From Symbiodinium sp. CCMP2592 (lineage: Eukaryota > Sar > Dinophyceae > Suessiales > Symbiodiniaceae): 64,000 nt of DNA. Both the position numbers and the translations under genes were made by a program. Location of the stretch: assembly GCA_905221615.1 (NCBI GenBank), contig CAJNDT010000988.1, positions 25,001 through 89,000 of the forward strand, given 5' to 3'. Positions 1 through 11,100 of this stretch are shown here, one piece after another (positions within the stretch are counted from its first letter, which is position 1; each line of letters begins with the position of its first letter). Under the pieces are notes generated by a model that was not told the DNA's origin, ran no database searches, and saw nothing but the letters and a program-made list of their open reading frames with translations.

Positions 1-16
1 TTTAGTCGTCGCAGCT

Positions 17-178
17 GCATGGTGGTGGTCATTGTGGTGCTGGTGCTGCTGCTGGTGCTGGCGGTTGTTGTGGCGGTGGTCGTAGTGGCGGTCGTAGTGG
101 TGGTCGTAGTGGTGGTAGTGATGATGGTAGTGATGATGATGATGATGGTGGTAGTGATGGTGGTGGTGGTGCTGCGGT
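17..178. repeat. GTG/GTA/GAT-rich trinucleotide repeat
   Basis: Imperfect runs of GGT, GTG, GTA and GAT triplets. The poly-Val/Met reading frame on the plus strand and the Pro/Ser-rich one on the minus strand are products of this composition, so I call no gene here. Confidence 0.85.
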
Positions 179-2147
179 GCTTTTGGAGATCATTCCTTCT
201 TTATGTGGCAAGTCTTGCGCAAGTCTGTCTAGCAGTGCGGCAGAAGTCAAGAAAGGACCCACAGGGCCCCAGAAGGCGCACACAAGACGCAGGCACAAGA
301 CTGGACCCACGACCAGGCTGTCAATGACGGCACCCCTCTCGAAAAAACCCTAAACAATCCTAAACACCAAGCTCAAAGCTCTGAGCTTCAAATCTTGACC
401 CTAAATTCTTTACTGCTAAAGCCCTAACCCCTCAAACCCAAATCAGAATTCCCCAATCCTAAAATTTCAACCAAAAATCATGCCCGAAAGGTCGGCAAGG
501 ACAAGCGCAACAGGGGATCAGCGCACTCATCGTTGCGATGTTCGTTCACCCTCTCCCCTCTCCCATCTGCCGATTTCCCTGTCCCCTCCCCCCTCTTCCG
601 AACGCGCCGTCCCGTTCACCAACTTCCGTGTACGGAAAGGCTCCGCACCGGCCCAGCGGATCCACAATGCTCGGCCTTGTCCTCGACGCGATGTGGCTCT
701 GGGCAGCTTATGAAAACTATGGAGCAGGAGGCCATGCTATCGGCATTGTAGGAGGTGCCGAAGGCCTCAACCCAGCCGTTCGTGCGCCTCTGGTATGCCG
801 GCGAGCAAGACCTCAACCGTGCCAAGAAGCGTGTGCCCTACCACCTACCACCGACCACCTACCACCGACCCCGACCACCAACCACGACCACGAACAACCA
901 CTGCCACCGCTACTTCCTGACTACCTACGACAATTACGACGACGACATCCACCACAAGGACTACTACGACGACGACGGCCGAAGACAAGTCCGGTCAGAG
1001 GGATGGCGGGTAGGCGGCGCCACTCCGGCAGCCGATTGGGCCGTGAGCCGGCTCACATGGGGCTGGAGGTCCCGACGCGCAGGTCCCGCCCGACATATTG
1101 GCAAGGACGTCGACCACTACCCCGTCCACCGCCATCACCACCACTACCACGACGATTTCCAAGTGCGGCGCGGCTTTCTCCTGGCTTCAACGCTGCTCGC
1201 GGACGGGCACCTGCAATTTGGGGCCGGGATGCCTGCAGCTGCGCCGGAACCATGCTACCCAGGTGACACGTTGCGGGGACAACGTGCAGCCATGGCCTGC
1301 CAAGACTAAGCTGTACGCGAGAGCCTCCTGTATCCGACCTCCTTCTCGTGCGCTGCTTCTGCCCAGAGCATGCAGGCCCTGCCGGGCTGCGGCTGGTCAC
1401 TGCGTTTCTGCCTTCCAGCTCCACTGCTGTAGCCGGCGCGGTCTGCCATGGTCTGCCCAGCCGTCGGCGTGTCCTTGGAAAGCCGGCTGCGTGAAGTCGT
1501 GACCAGGGTCGTGCAACAATGTTACGGTTATGCTGCAGGATAAGGACATCGTTTTGCCGCTGGCGGGCGCATGCCGCTCGGAAGTACTCGTCGAGATTTG
1601 GCTGGCAGCACCAGTCAACACGAACACAGCGGGAAAACATCGAGGAAGCTCGAACTTGCGACAGTTTCTTGTTTTTCCCGGTTTGGTTTTTAAGCGCGCC
1701 ATGCAAGTTTCCGTCGTGACTAGGTTCCTGAGCAATACCAGGTCACCTTTAAACCCCGACTAGCCGGAAAAAGGGTGCCCTTGCGTTATCGTTAAACGGG
1801 CTACTCAGGAACCTAGGTGAGCCTTGTCTCGCGACATGGCACGCCGCGCCCGGGAAGGGAAAGCGAACGCCCGGCATTGCAGCGGCCCATGCAGCAAGAC
1901 GCAAGCGGTGAGAGACCCATGTCTTGGCGACCCGCCGCTGCAGGATGCTGCAGGTTGGTCCTCATCGGGCTCGTCGTTTGACACGGGAATGCTAGTGGTC
2001 AGGCCTCAACGTGCGTGGCAGGCGCACAAGTTATTATTATTATTATGTGTATTTTTGACGACTGCTATTGATACCACGGATTGTTGCATACGGTCACAAC
2101 GATAGCAGCATGGTTCCTTCTCCAAAGCTGCGCGCAAACCGCTTGCC
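179..2147. other. No recognisable gene
   Basis: Anonymous, mostly GC-rich sequence. Positions 340-470 are an AT-richer stretch with CCCTAAA-like words (degenerate telomere-type motif), 840-960 is an imperfect ACC/GAC-rich run, and 2031-2044 is a short TTA run. Several open frames of 60-240 codons overlap each other on both strands (for example 538-1266 plus and 1053-1706 minus). None shows a motif I recognise, so I treat them as chance frames. Confidence 0.5.
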
Positions 2148-3010
2148 GTGCATCTTCCCGTGGCACCTTATGGCCGACTACGCCGCTGCGAACGATACCT
2201 CATTGCCTGCTGCTGGCCGCTGCTCGAAAAGGGGGAGACCCTCCCACCAATAACCTTGTGTGCCGCCCAGCTGGCTCAGCGGTTTGGTGGGCTTGGCCTC
2301 CGCTCTGCGACTGCGCACCACAGTGCCGCGCATTGGCCGTCCTGGCAGGACACGGTGGCTGTCATCAACGCGTTGGCACCCGCCGCTGCAGCCAGACTCT
2401 TGCAAGCTCTGTGAAGGGACACCGCCTTCCCCGTCGCAGCCGCCGCACAGATGCAGTTGCGCCAGGCTGGCTACAATGCCCCCGATTGGAATGCCCAAGG
2501 CGCTGGCCCACCCCCGTCCGATGCATGCCACTCGGACGAACACCCCGAGCCCTTTCCCTTCAAAGGCTGGCAGTGGCTGACTGCTGCTTGCGACGAGCCC
2601 GTTCGAAACGCACCTTTCTGAGCTCTCTCCTGCGTCCCGTGCGTTGCTGCTCTCGCTAGCGGGGTATTTTGCCGCCCGAGCTATCAACGTTCCACCCACG
2701 CATCATGATGTCACGATCCTCAGTGCCTAGTTCCGAAATGTTCCGAGTCCTTCTGTACTGCGGCGCTTGCGCGTGCGCCTGTCAATAGCTCCACGCAGAT
2801 GTGCCCGCCACGGGAACTTGGACACTTTGGGTGACCACTGCGCTGCTTGCGCTATACTTCCGGGGTGCTGTCGGCGCGCGCGTGGCCTCTCGAGCAGGCT
2901 GTTCCGCGCTTGCCGTGAAGCCGGCTCCAGCCGGTAGCGAAAGACCAGTAAAGTAGACGGTTCGGCAGCAGAGCCGGGTTGCACCAACGCCGGATCTTCG
3001 CTCGTCCATG
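2148..3010 (+). pseudogene. Decayed 3' end of a LINE-type retrotransposon ORF
   Basis: Reading across frames gives successive pieces of the C-terminal region of a non-LTR reverse-transcriptase ORF of the kind common in dinoflagellate genomes. They are a FGGLGLRSA motif followed by HSAAHWPSWQD (about 2283-2350), an ASRALLLSLAG-like motif (about 2630-2665), and LRRLRVRLSIAPRRC followed by LDTLGDHCAAC (about 2758-2850), a Cys...GDHxxxC zinc-like motif. After that come fragments resembling GVLSARAWPLEQA and ACREAG. The pieces lie in different frames and are broken by stops, so this is a relic without coding capacity. The RT core and the endonuclease are absent. Family recognition is from memory of motif patterns and not from an alignment. 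Confidence 0.55.
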
Positions 3011-4348
3011 CTCTTGCAGGTTTTTGCAGGCTGTATTAGACTGTGTGAAAGATCCCATCCGCTTCAAAGGCTGAGCTTGTGAAAGCGAAGCTCTGCACCG
3101 CAGGCCTTGAGCTCACAGGTACGCTTGCGCGTAAAAGACTCTGCCCGGATAGCTGAGTTGTTTCAATTGGCAGAGCGGAGCAGGTGTCTAGGGACCTGCT
3201 TTCATGGAAAATCCCGATCCTTGGGCCGACTACTTGCGGCGGCGGGAAGGCTTGCGAGCAGCCGATGTGAATCGTGGTCTCGATGCAGGGTGTCGAGAAG
3301 AAGTTCGAGCGAATGGTTTGCGGCTTGGGTCGCTGATGAATTCAAACAGTTTCCGTTCGGTGCCAACACTCCTGGGATCTTCCCTCTGATGAAGGAGGGC
3401 ACGCAAGGACCAGGCAGCTGGCTCAACGGATTCCCGAGCTCATGCGATCGGCGAAATCATTCGCCCTCTCAGCCTCTATCTGGCGATCAGTCTCCACCAC
3501 AGTGGTGACCCAGGCATCAGGCTCATTCCACACTCTGGTGAGCTCGACACCACAGCCCATCGCAGTCAGGGCAGCAGACACTTCCGCATCCACAGGACCA
3601 TGCCTGCTCAATTGATGTGGCACCAGCACTTCATTCATCAAGTGCCGGGGTTCCCAAGGAACCGCATTCGCTGCCTCATTCGGTCCGCTCGGAACGGGAG
3701 CATCCGGAACCGAATCATTCGGCTCATCAGCTGCAGTCGGAGGGGCGCGCTGGGAGCTCCTTCTCCGGCGATGACTGGCGCTGGAATTCCATGTTTCCCC
3801 GCACAGACCCTTCTACCAACGTCCAAAGCAGCTCAGTTGAGCGGCGGCCATCCTGGTTCCGGAATTGGATCTACGGCTTTCGCACCGACTATGCCTCCCA
3901 CGATGCCATGCACGAATTCGCAGGCGGCGCAAGAACCGTCCGGTACGGGATTCGCGTCGACTTTTCAGCAACGAGCCCTACTACCACCACTGCGCAACCG
4001 GTGCATAATGCAGCTTCGGCGGCTGCGACCTTGGATGCCCCAACTGCTCGGCTCCCCGAGGGAGTCAAGGTGGAGAGCGCTTTGAAGGTGCTGCAGGCCA
4101 AGCAAGACAAAGGGGGAAAGAAGGCGGGCCTTTTCAGCCAAGATAAGGGGTCCTCTAGGCTTCGGTTTGGGTGTAGCAGTTTAGGGTTCAGGGCTTGGGA
4201 TAATCACCAATAAGAGAGTCAGATGGAAAAGAAGATGGAGAATCAAATCGGAAGCTGCGTTTATGCGGGGGTCTCCGAGGCTGAATTAGGGTTCACGATT
4301 TGCTTAAATCCTAGGCAGGAAACATTCAACATAGCCATATTATAACCA
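3011..4348. other. No recognisable gene; anonymous sequence
   Basis: Directly downstream of the LINE relic. An open frame on the plus strand at 3617-4213 (198 codons, Ser/Arg-rich) shows no motif I know and may be chance. A TTTAGGGTTCAGGG-type motif lies near 4179-4195. The last five bases, 4349-4353, are the target duplication listed separately. Confidence 0.45.
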
Positions 4349-4353
4349 TATCC
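4349..4353. repeat. Target-site duplication TATCC (left)
   Basis: TATCC sits immediately outside the left LTR and is repeated exactly at 12745-12749 outside the right LTR. A 5-bp duplication is the usual footprint of Copia-type integrase. It fixes both ends of the insertion. Confidence 0.93.
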
Positions 4354-4594
4354 TGCGATCGCGGAGCGAGCGCAACTGGCAGCAATCAGAAAGAATGTTC
4401 CCAAAGCCCAAATCTCCAGAAGCTATGCCCTCTTAGGACACAAGGAAGAAAGCTCGATGCGAACTCTCGTTTTCCGTGGCTGCAAAGGCTCACTCGGTTG
4501 GCTCACAAAAGGGGCCCCTTGAGAGATCAAGCGTCGGAGAGGAGTGCACACTCAAAGGCTAACGCACATCACACATGATGACTAGGTTTTCGCA
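4354..4594 (-). repeat. 3' LTR of the minus-strand Copia element
   Basis: This 241-bp copy runs TGCGATCG...TTTTCGCA on the plus strand and matches 12504-12744 except at 4445. The last codons and the stop of the polyprotein (stop at 4569-4571) lie inside this LTR. I see no strong polypurine tract just inside it; the element-strand sequence at 4595-4620 is only moderately purine-rich. Confidence 0.95.
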
Positions 4595-5199
4595 CGGACC
4601 CAAAAGTTTTCTTAGCCTTTGACGGGTGCATGACCTCACGCATCGTCTGTACAGCAGATCTCCCTTGTTGGCGGGCCCTCTTAGCAGAAACTACAAACTC
4701 GGGATCGTAGCGAAGCATCCACACGCGAGTTCTCAAGTACTGCTCAAAGGTTTTGCGGCATTCAGCAGATTTCTTCGTCAGCGCATCGCTGATGTTCCAT
4801 TCCCCTGACAACCAGATGAGGCGCGTGCCCGCCTGCTCGATAGATTCTTTCATCTGGTGTCCTTGAATGGCTGCTCGAGCATTCGAGAGTCCCAAATTGG
4901 CACCCTCTTGACGAGTCACTGCATCAAAGCCGCCCTTTGAGTCGGTGCCCACGATCCCTGGTACACGTCGGACGACACGCATTGCCGTCTGAAGAAAATC
5001 CGATTCCCGCTCGACTGTGGCCCCATTGAGCTCGGCCCACAGTAGTCTGGCACGAAAGTTGGCGTCCTCCGACTCGACCATGGCCTGCACTTCGGCATCG
5101 GTGGTTCCGATCGCCACTCGCTGTAGCTTCCACGACCTCCAGCTCACCATCACCAAGAGTCCAGGCTCGCCTTGACTGTGCCCTGGGCCTCCAAAAAAA
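4569..5199 (-). CDS. Copia polyprotein C-terminus: RNase H (shifted frame)
   Basis: This frame continues the reverse transcriptase/RNase H of the upstream frame after a one-base slip in a run of seven A (plus strand 5193-5199). Visible RNase H features are IGTTDAEVQAMVESEDA (the Copia position of SxAEAEY), GTDSKGGFDAV, a degenerate match to the Copia ENTKHI segment (GHQMKESIEQ), and LSGEWNISDALTKK, which matches the ADxLTK end typical of Copia RNase H. The basic tail ends eight codons inside the 3' LTR. Continuity of the domain across the A-run shows that the upstream frame should join here. The extra base could be a real mutation, a base-call error, or a slippery site; a heptanucleotide homopolymer is compatible with all three. 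Confidence 0.85.
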
Positions 5200-8100
5200 G
5201 GTTATGAGGCCGCCCGTCGAGCCTCCACGTGGACGGTTGCAGTGAGCTTGGTCTCCCAGGGTGATAATGTGCATCTCCTGCCAATGGTTCACCCCCGGGA
5301 TCTTCTGGAAGTAGAGCCGTTCAGGGTGGCGTCTGACCTCTGTGATCACCGACTGGATTTCCCTAGCAATCTTCATGGTGGGCTTGTTCGACAGGTCCGT
5401 CAGAAGAAGATTGCATCTCGCGCAGAGCTGTGGTTGCGTCTGAACCGCAAGCCACTGGACAGCTCCTAACGCACCGCGACACTGGGAAATCTGGCCTGCC
5501 GTCAGCTCCTGGTCGTCCTTCACACGGCTGTCTTTCGCCAGCTCGAGGTCGGAGAGGGTCTCCACATAGGAGTCCTGGTGCACCTCCAGGTACTTGCCGT
5601 CAATGCTGTTCTCCTTCATCTCCAGGTCGGTGCCAGCGTGGCGGTAGCTGCCACGCTTTGTCTGCCCCCATTTGTAGGCATCGTTGGTCAACTGGCGTAT
5701 CTCGCACCACTTGGCGTTGTTCAAGTCGCCAGCCCGGTGGAAGTCATCAACGTGACCGCCCATGAAGCCGATCGTTCGGTGGCGGTCGTCCTCGTTCCGA
5801 GGATTCTCCACTGCTTCCACCCAGATCCACACACATGGATCCGACATGATCTTGTAGGCTCCGAGGTTCTTGAACGTCTTGTCGAGATCCTTCCACAAGC
5901 CACGAGGCGCCGTAGTGGATCCGTAGAAGTCCTTGAGGATCTTCATGATGGAGTCATCGCTGATTCCAAGAGCTTGCCTGAGCTCTGGAACGCCGCTGGT
6001 CCACAACTCCATCTCCTCCTTCTTCGAGGTCTGCAGAAAGGCTGTTGACAAATCAAGACCCTCAAGCTCCCAACCATTCTGCATGGCCAGCTGGTACGTC
6101 ATGCACCTTGTCAAAAGGCTTTGCACTGGCGCGGAAGAGTTGAAACCACTCTTCAGCAAGTCTGGGTGCTCGTATCCGAGCAGCACAATCCTGGCCTTCG
6201 CCTTCCGCTGACCATCGGCCGTCACGGTGGTCTCCGGATTCATGCGGGCCTCTTGTCGTGATTCGGCTTGCTCTTCGGGTGGTATGTCCTTCCAGGTGAG
6301 GACCCAGCGGCAACGCATCAGCCGCCCAGATTTCTTGCCGAACATCTCCTCAGCCAGGTCCTTGCACTTCCGAACCGCCTCTTGCTGCAGGAATGAGGAG
6401 ACTTCTTTTGTTTTCGCCCGCGTGAACAAGACCTTGTGTTCAGAAGGTAGTCGCTCAAAACGGACCTCACAGTCTCTCATCTTGGACACCAAGTAGGCCG
6501 ATGGTGCCCTCAGAAACTTCTTCAACTTGCGGTTGGAGTCGAATGAAATGTCCATCTCCATGATGAACCCTTCATCCGTATCCTGCAGACTGTGGAACAG
6601 AGCGTCCTCTTGGTCCTCCGGCCGTTGCCGCTTCGGAGCGGCATCTGCAGGATCATCACCAGGTCGCTTATCTCGACTCGCACCATCCTCCTCCAGCTCA
6701 GTGTGACCATCATGGTCACTTTCTCCATGAAGCCGTAGAGTTCCATCGCCGTTGCGAATCACACCACTGGGCTCCGAGGTCCCCGTTCTTTCATCACCCG
6801 TTGCCAATCCATCAGGTATTCCTTGAGGGAAATCAGGAGAGTAATCGTTGACATCATCAGGACCTTGATGTGCACGGGGTCCTTCACGAGGTGGTGGTAC
6901 ATATGGATGTGGACCCGCTGTTGATCGCTTCCCTCGAATGCGTCGGGATGGCGCATATGTTTCATCATCTGGCTCTGGTGGAAGATCAGGTAGAGCATCT
7001 TCGGGGTCTTCACCTGGTGGTAGTTGATCTGCCAGGTCCTCATACTCCCGAGATGGCACAATGTCCTGAAAGGACTTCCACTGAGTGGGATTCTCCTTGG
7101 TGGACACGTGGTACCATGTTCGTTCCACATCCGTCACGGGACGCACGGAGTGCGCCGAGCACCTGAAGAGGCGTCCTGCTATCACCACCCATACGATGTG
7201 CCGAGCAGGATCGTCGTCAGCTTGATGGGGTAACGTCTCGCAGAACACCACCCGGCCCGGTCCTATCCATTGTGGCTTTCCGGCCTTTCGATGTCCCCCT
7301 CGGCGTCCCCGGTATAGTTCATGAGGAAGGGCTCGTCGCCAAATCTTGACCATTTCCGTTGGCGCGTAGGTCCGAATGGGCTGCCGGGTGATCGTGTTTT
7401 GCAGACGACTCAGCACTCGACGTGCCCGCGTGATGCGAGCACACTCCTCTGCCTGTTGCCGCTTGGCAACCAGCTTGGCATACTCAGCATGAGGAGAATC
7501 ATCTCGAAGCTGAGCAATGGTGTCCTCATCCTCATCCGTAAAGCTGAAATCCTTGCCATACGCCCACTGGTAAGAACTATAGCCCTTCACAAAGGCAGTC
7601 TGATTCAAGGCGCCGGCAGCAAGGTACAAGCACGTTTCGGGGCTGAGGTCCACATTGGCACTCTGAATGCGCTGAGTAGTTTCCTTGATCTCTTGCACGG
7701 TAGACTCAGCGAGGCCATGCGCCCACGCCTCAGTTTCAGCGGGTGGTGCCAACCATATGTTCACACTCGAACAGAAACTCGCAAACTCCTTGGCAGTGAA
7801 AGCTGTGCCGTTGTCGGGGATCAGCACCTGGGGCTTCGGCTTGTCAGAAAGCCACCTCCTTGAGAAAGCGTCAATGACATCCTGGGCGCTCTCCTGCTTC
7901 AGCTCAGTGATGCCCAGCCTTGTCAGTGGCTCCACAACACGGAAGTGGGTGGCCACGTCCACGAACAGCACAAACTTCACCTTGCACTTGTGCACCACGC
8001 TTGTCACTTCACCAACATCTGCCACCACTTGGGACCACGCCGTAGGAGCTGGCCTCGTTGATAGTGGTGGCACCTGCTTTGACGCCGTGCCTCCAGGTCG

Positions 8101-11100
8101 TAGAGCCTGGCAGTGTGGACATTCATAGTTCATCGCCATCTCCACCTGCCACTTTGGCTTGCCGGCCTCCTTGATCAATCGGGCCAGGTTGCGATTGCTG
8201 GGGTGTCCAGCAGCATTGTGGAAGCGTCGCAGCCGCCGAAGCCACAGCCGTCGGTCCTCATCAGAGGGCTCCGGAACTTGAGGATATCCGGAACCTCCAT
8301 CGTCCTTCACATCCTCGATGTCCTCCTCCGCTGCCTCAATGGACACCGGCATGATGTCGCAGAAGTCCGATGCCCCTTCCAGGTAGTGCGTGCCATAGCC
8401 CTCAGCACCATCTCGCCGAACAAGCCGTCGAGAAGGTCGGTGGCCATCTTGATCCAATCGCAACACCGCCGATCGAAACCGCTCATCATTCATAGTCTCA
8501 TCTTCGGGCTCCCAAAGGCTCTTCAGCCACGTGGCGGGAAAGAGCTGTTGTCGCCACGCTTTGGCCACTGAAGAAACAAACCTCCATGGATAATCAAGCC
8601 GAGGCCCTTCATGAAGTAGAAAGGGAGGAGCATGGCAGTGATCTTGCACACAGACCTTGGTCTTATAGTTGGCGTGGAACATGGGACATGTCGTCTTCAC
8701 CTGCCACTTCTTCTGAATGAACTGCCGGGGCTCATAAGAACCAGGGCGCTCCAATCCATAGCGACACCCATCAATGCGGCAAGTGAGCCACTCCTTGTTC
8801 CGCTCCCAAAGACGAGTGGAGAACTCCTTCATCACGACATCGCGCCAGCCTTCTGAATCAGCTGGCCACTCCCAGAAGAGCTCCACCTTAGGCTCCTGGT
8901 CCACGCACCACAGAAGAAAATCACACACTCGTCGAAGCATGGTGCGCTCTGTCCTCCGCTTATGATCAGTGTTCTCTTGTTGCAATTGAGAGCCATCATG
9001 AAGGAATTGTTGTGGTGTCCAGCGATCCCCACGAGGAGAGAACCACACCCTGTGAGGCCGGTTCGTGAGAAACAGCCGTCGCAGTTCCACAAAGGTCTCC
9101 TTCTTGTACAAGTCAAAGCCGTTGGTGTGGTTGATGCGCTGGCAGTTGAGGCCTTCATGGTGGCACGCCGTAGCCAACATGGACTGAGGAGGCGCACCCA
9201 TCTCCCACACAAGAACCTTGCCCGGCTCCACCAGGCAAGCATGCAGCTCGCGATGACCAATCGCCAGCAACACTGACGCCATTGCGAGTAGTCCACGAGC
9301 CACCTTCTTCGGAATCTCAGACAGTCTGGGTCTCACTGGGGTGTAGCGGGGTTCACATGGTCCCAGCTCGCGGTCGACGGTGACGATGTCGCTGTCCCGG
9401 GGATCGGCTTTCCTACCACTCCATCCTCCATCTCGTGGTGATTGGGGTTCTCCATGTCGCCGTAGCCCGCCGTCTCCCGAGCCGGTCCCGGTGTCACATC
9501 CTTGCCCTTCTCGTCGATCTTTGGTGGGGTCCCCACCGTGCTCTTTGCCACTGGGATCACTCCTCGTCGCCGCAAAAGCTGCTCGTAGCGATTTTTGGCG
9601 TACTCCATCTCGAGGGCGACCTTCACAAGCTCGCGGTCCGGTTTCCCGTCCTTGAGGTCCTCCCGTAGCAATGCCATCGCCCGCTGCACCGTCACTGCAT
9701 TCTCCACTTTGGTGTCCGAACTCGGTGCTCCCTCTCTCGGGGTGTACTTCAGCCTCAAAGCACACACTTCGCACTCTTCCCACATTCCGTACCGGTTGGA
9801 TCCCACATGGACCTGAGGATGTTGGCCGAAGCAGGGCCAGCCGGTTTTGGACGACCTCACGTCGCGAGGGTCGTGGTACATTGCCCTGCTCTCGTCCAAG
9901 GGAGGCGCCGGGTTCGATGCCTTCTTGGGTGCCATGGCTCTCAAGATTGTCCGCGAAGAAGTTGGAGTCCGAATTTGGTAAAGGCGAGGGCTGGATCATC
10001 CTCGAGCCTTCAAGATCCACCGAGGACGAAGGTTGGTGGCGTGCCCATGCGGAATGGATGATCATTCGCCGGCTCTTTGCATGTTGATCAGCACACACAA
10101 CTGAAGTCACTCCCATGAACTCTAGCGGACACATGAGTTGAATAGGTAGATCCTCCGAAGTGCCCGGCAACGCATGAGACCTAAAAGAGTCCTTCTTGAT
10201 AACGACATTGCAGTGACCCTCAGTGCATTGCTGGCCTGCTGTAAGGTAATCGACGATATCGGCGACATAGTGGCCTTTGCTGGTTGTGCTCATGTACTGA
10301 TCCTTATCCCGAAGCTCTTGATCCGTAGCATTGACAAAGTAGCCATCATTGAAATCCACAATCATCCCTGCACCTCGTGGACCCATATGGCTCATGCCTA
10401 CCAAAATAGGAACCAGCATTTCGGGACGAAACCACTTCTCGACATACTCCGGAGGGTTCGGCAGCGCAAACACTTCAAAGACCTTGGGGTTTCCTGATGC
10501 CTTGGACTGTATCTCTACATGTTGCAAAGCACGACCCCAAGAACCAGACCCGTAACAGAAGTATGGCCGACGAGACTGGTCCACCGTCACTGTGGCGGCA
10601 TGGTCCTTCTCTAAAACAGCAGCGATCAGTCGCTGCACGCTGGCCTCTGGCCCAGCTGACGCGGTGGCTCCGCAATCTAGGAGACCACCACCTGGAGAAA
10701 TGTTGTCGCTCTTGCTGGCGGCATTCAAATCAAGAGGGTCCCCGGCGATGCCCATCATCTCCAGGCCGTAGGCATTCACAGCTGGATGCTGTGGTCGGTA
10801 AGCTGGCATCCGACCCTTTCCTTTCCAAGCTGCTCCTTTGCCAACGGCGAACTGGTTCTTGCCCTTGAAGGACTTGCCCTTGCCCTTGCCGGTCATGCCG
10901 TAGGCCTCGTACTCCTGATAGGGGTCGTAGTAGGGCTCTGTGTCCTCGCCGATGTAGAACTGCGTCTTGCCCTTGCCGCCGGCCGCATTGGGGCAATCAC
11001 GTGAAAGATGCCCTGGCTTCCCACAACGATAGCACCCTGGAAAGGACGGAGGTTTCCCTTTTCCCTTTACCACACCAAAGCCACGATCCCGGCGCAACTC

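Noticed and set aside
19-327. Open frame rich in Val and Met on the plus strand
   Set aside because: Product of a trinucleotide repeat; no domain and low-complexity composition.
538-1706. Overlapping long frames on both strands
   Set aside because: GC-rich DNA with few stops; no frame shows domain-like sequence.
3145-3185. tRNA D-arm-like sequence (ATAGCTGAGTTG...GGCAGAGCGG)
   Set aside because: No matching acceptor, anticodon or T arm could be folded around it.
3617-4213. 198-codon plus-strand frame as a gene
   Set aside because: Ser/Arg-rich with no recognisable motif and overlapping alternatives; no support beyond being open.
8540-9318. Accessory domain as an active C5 cytosine methyltransferase
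   Set aside because: The order of strands is suggestive but no Pro-Cys catalytic motif is seen, so only a methyltransferase-like fold is proposed.
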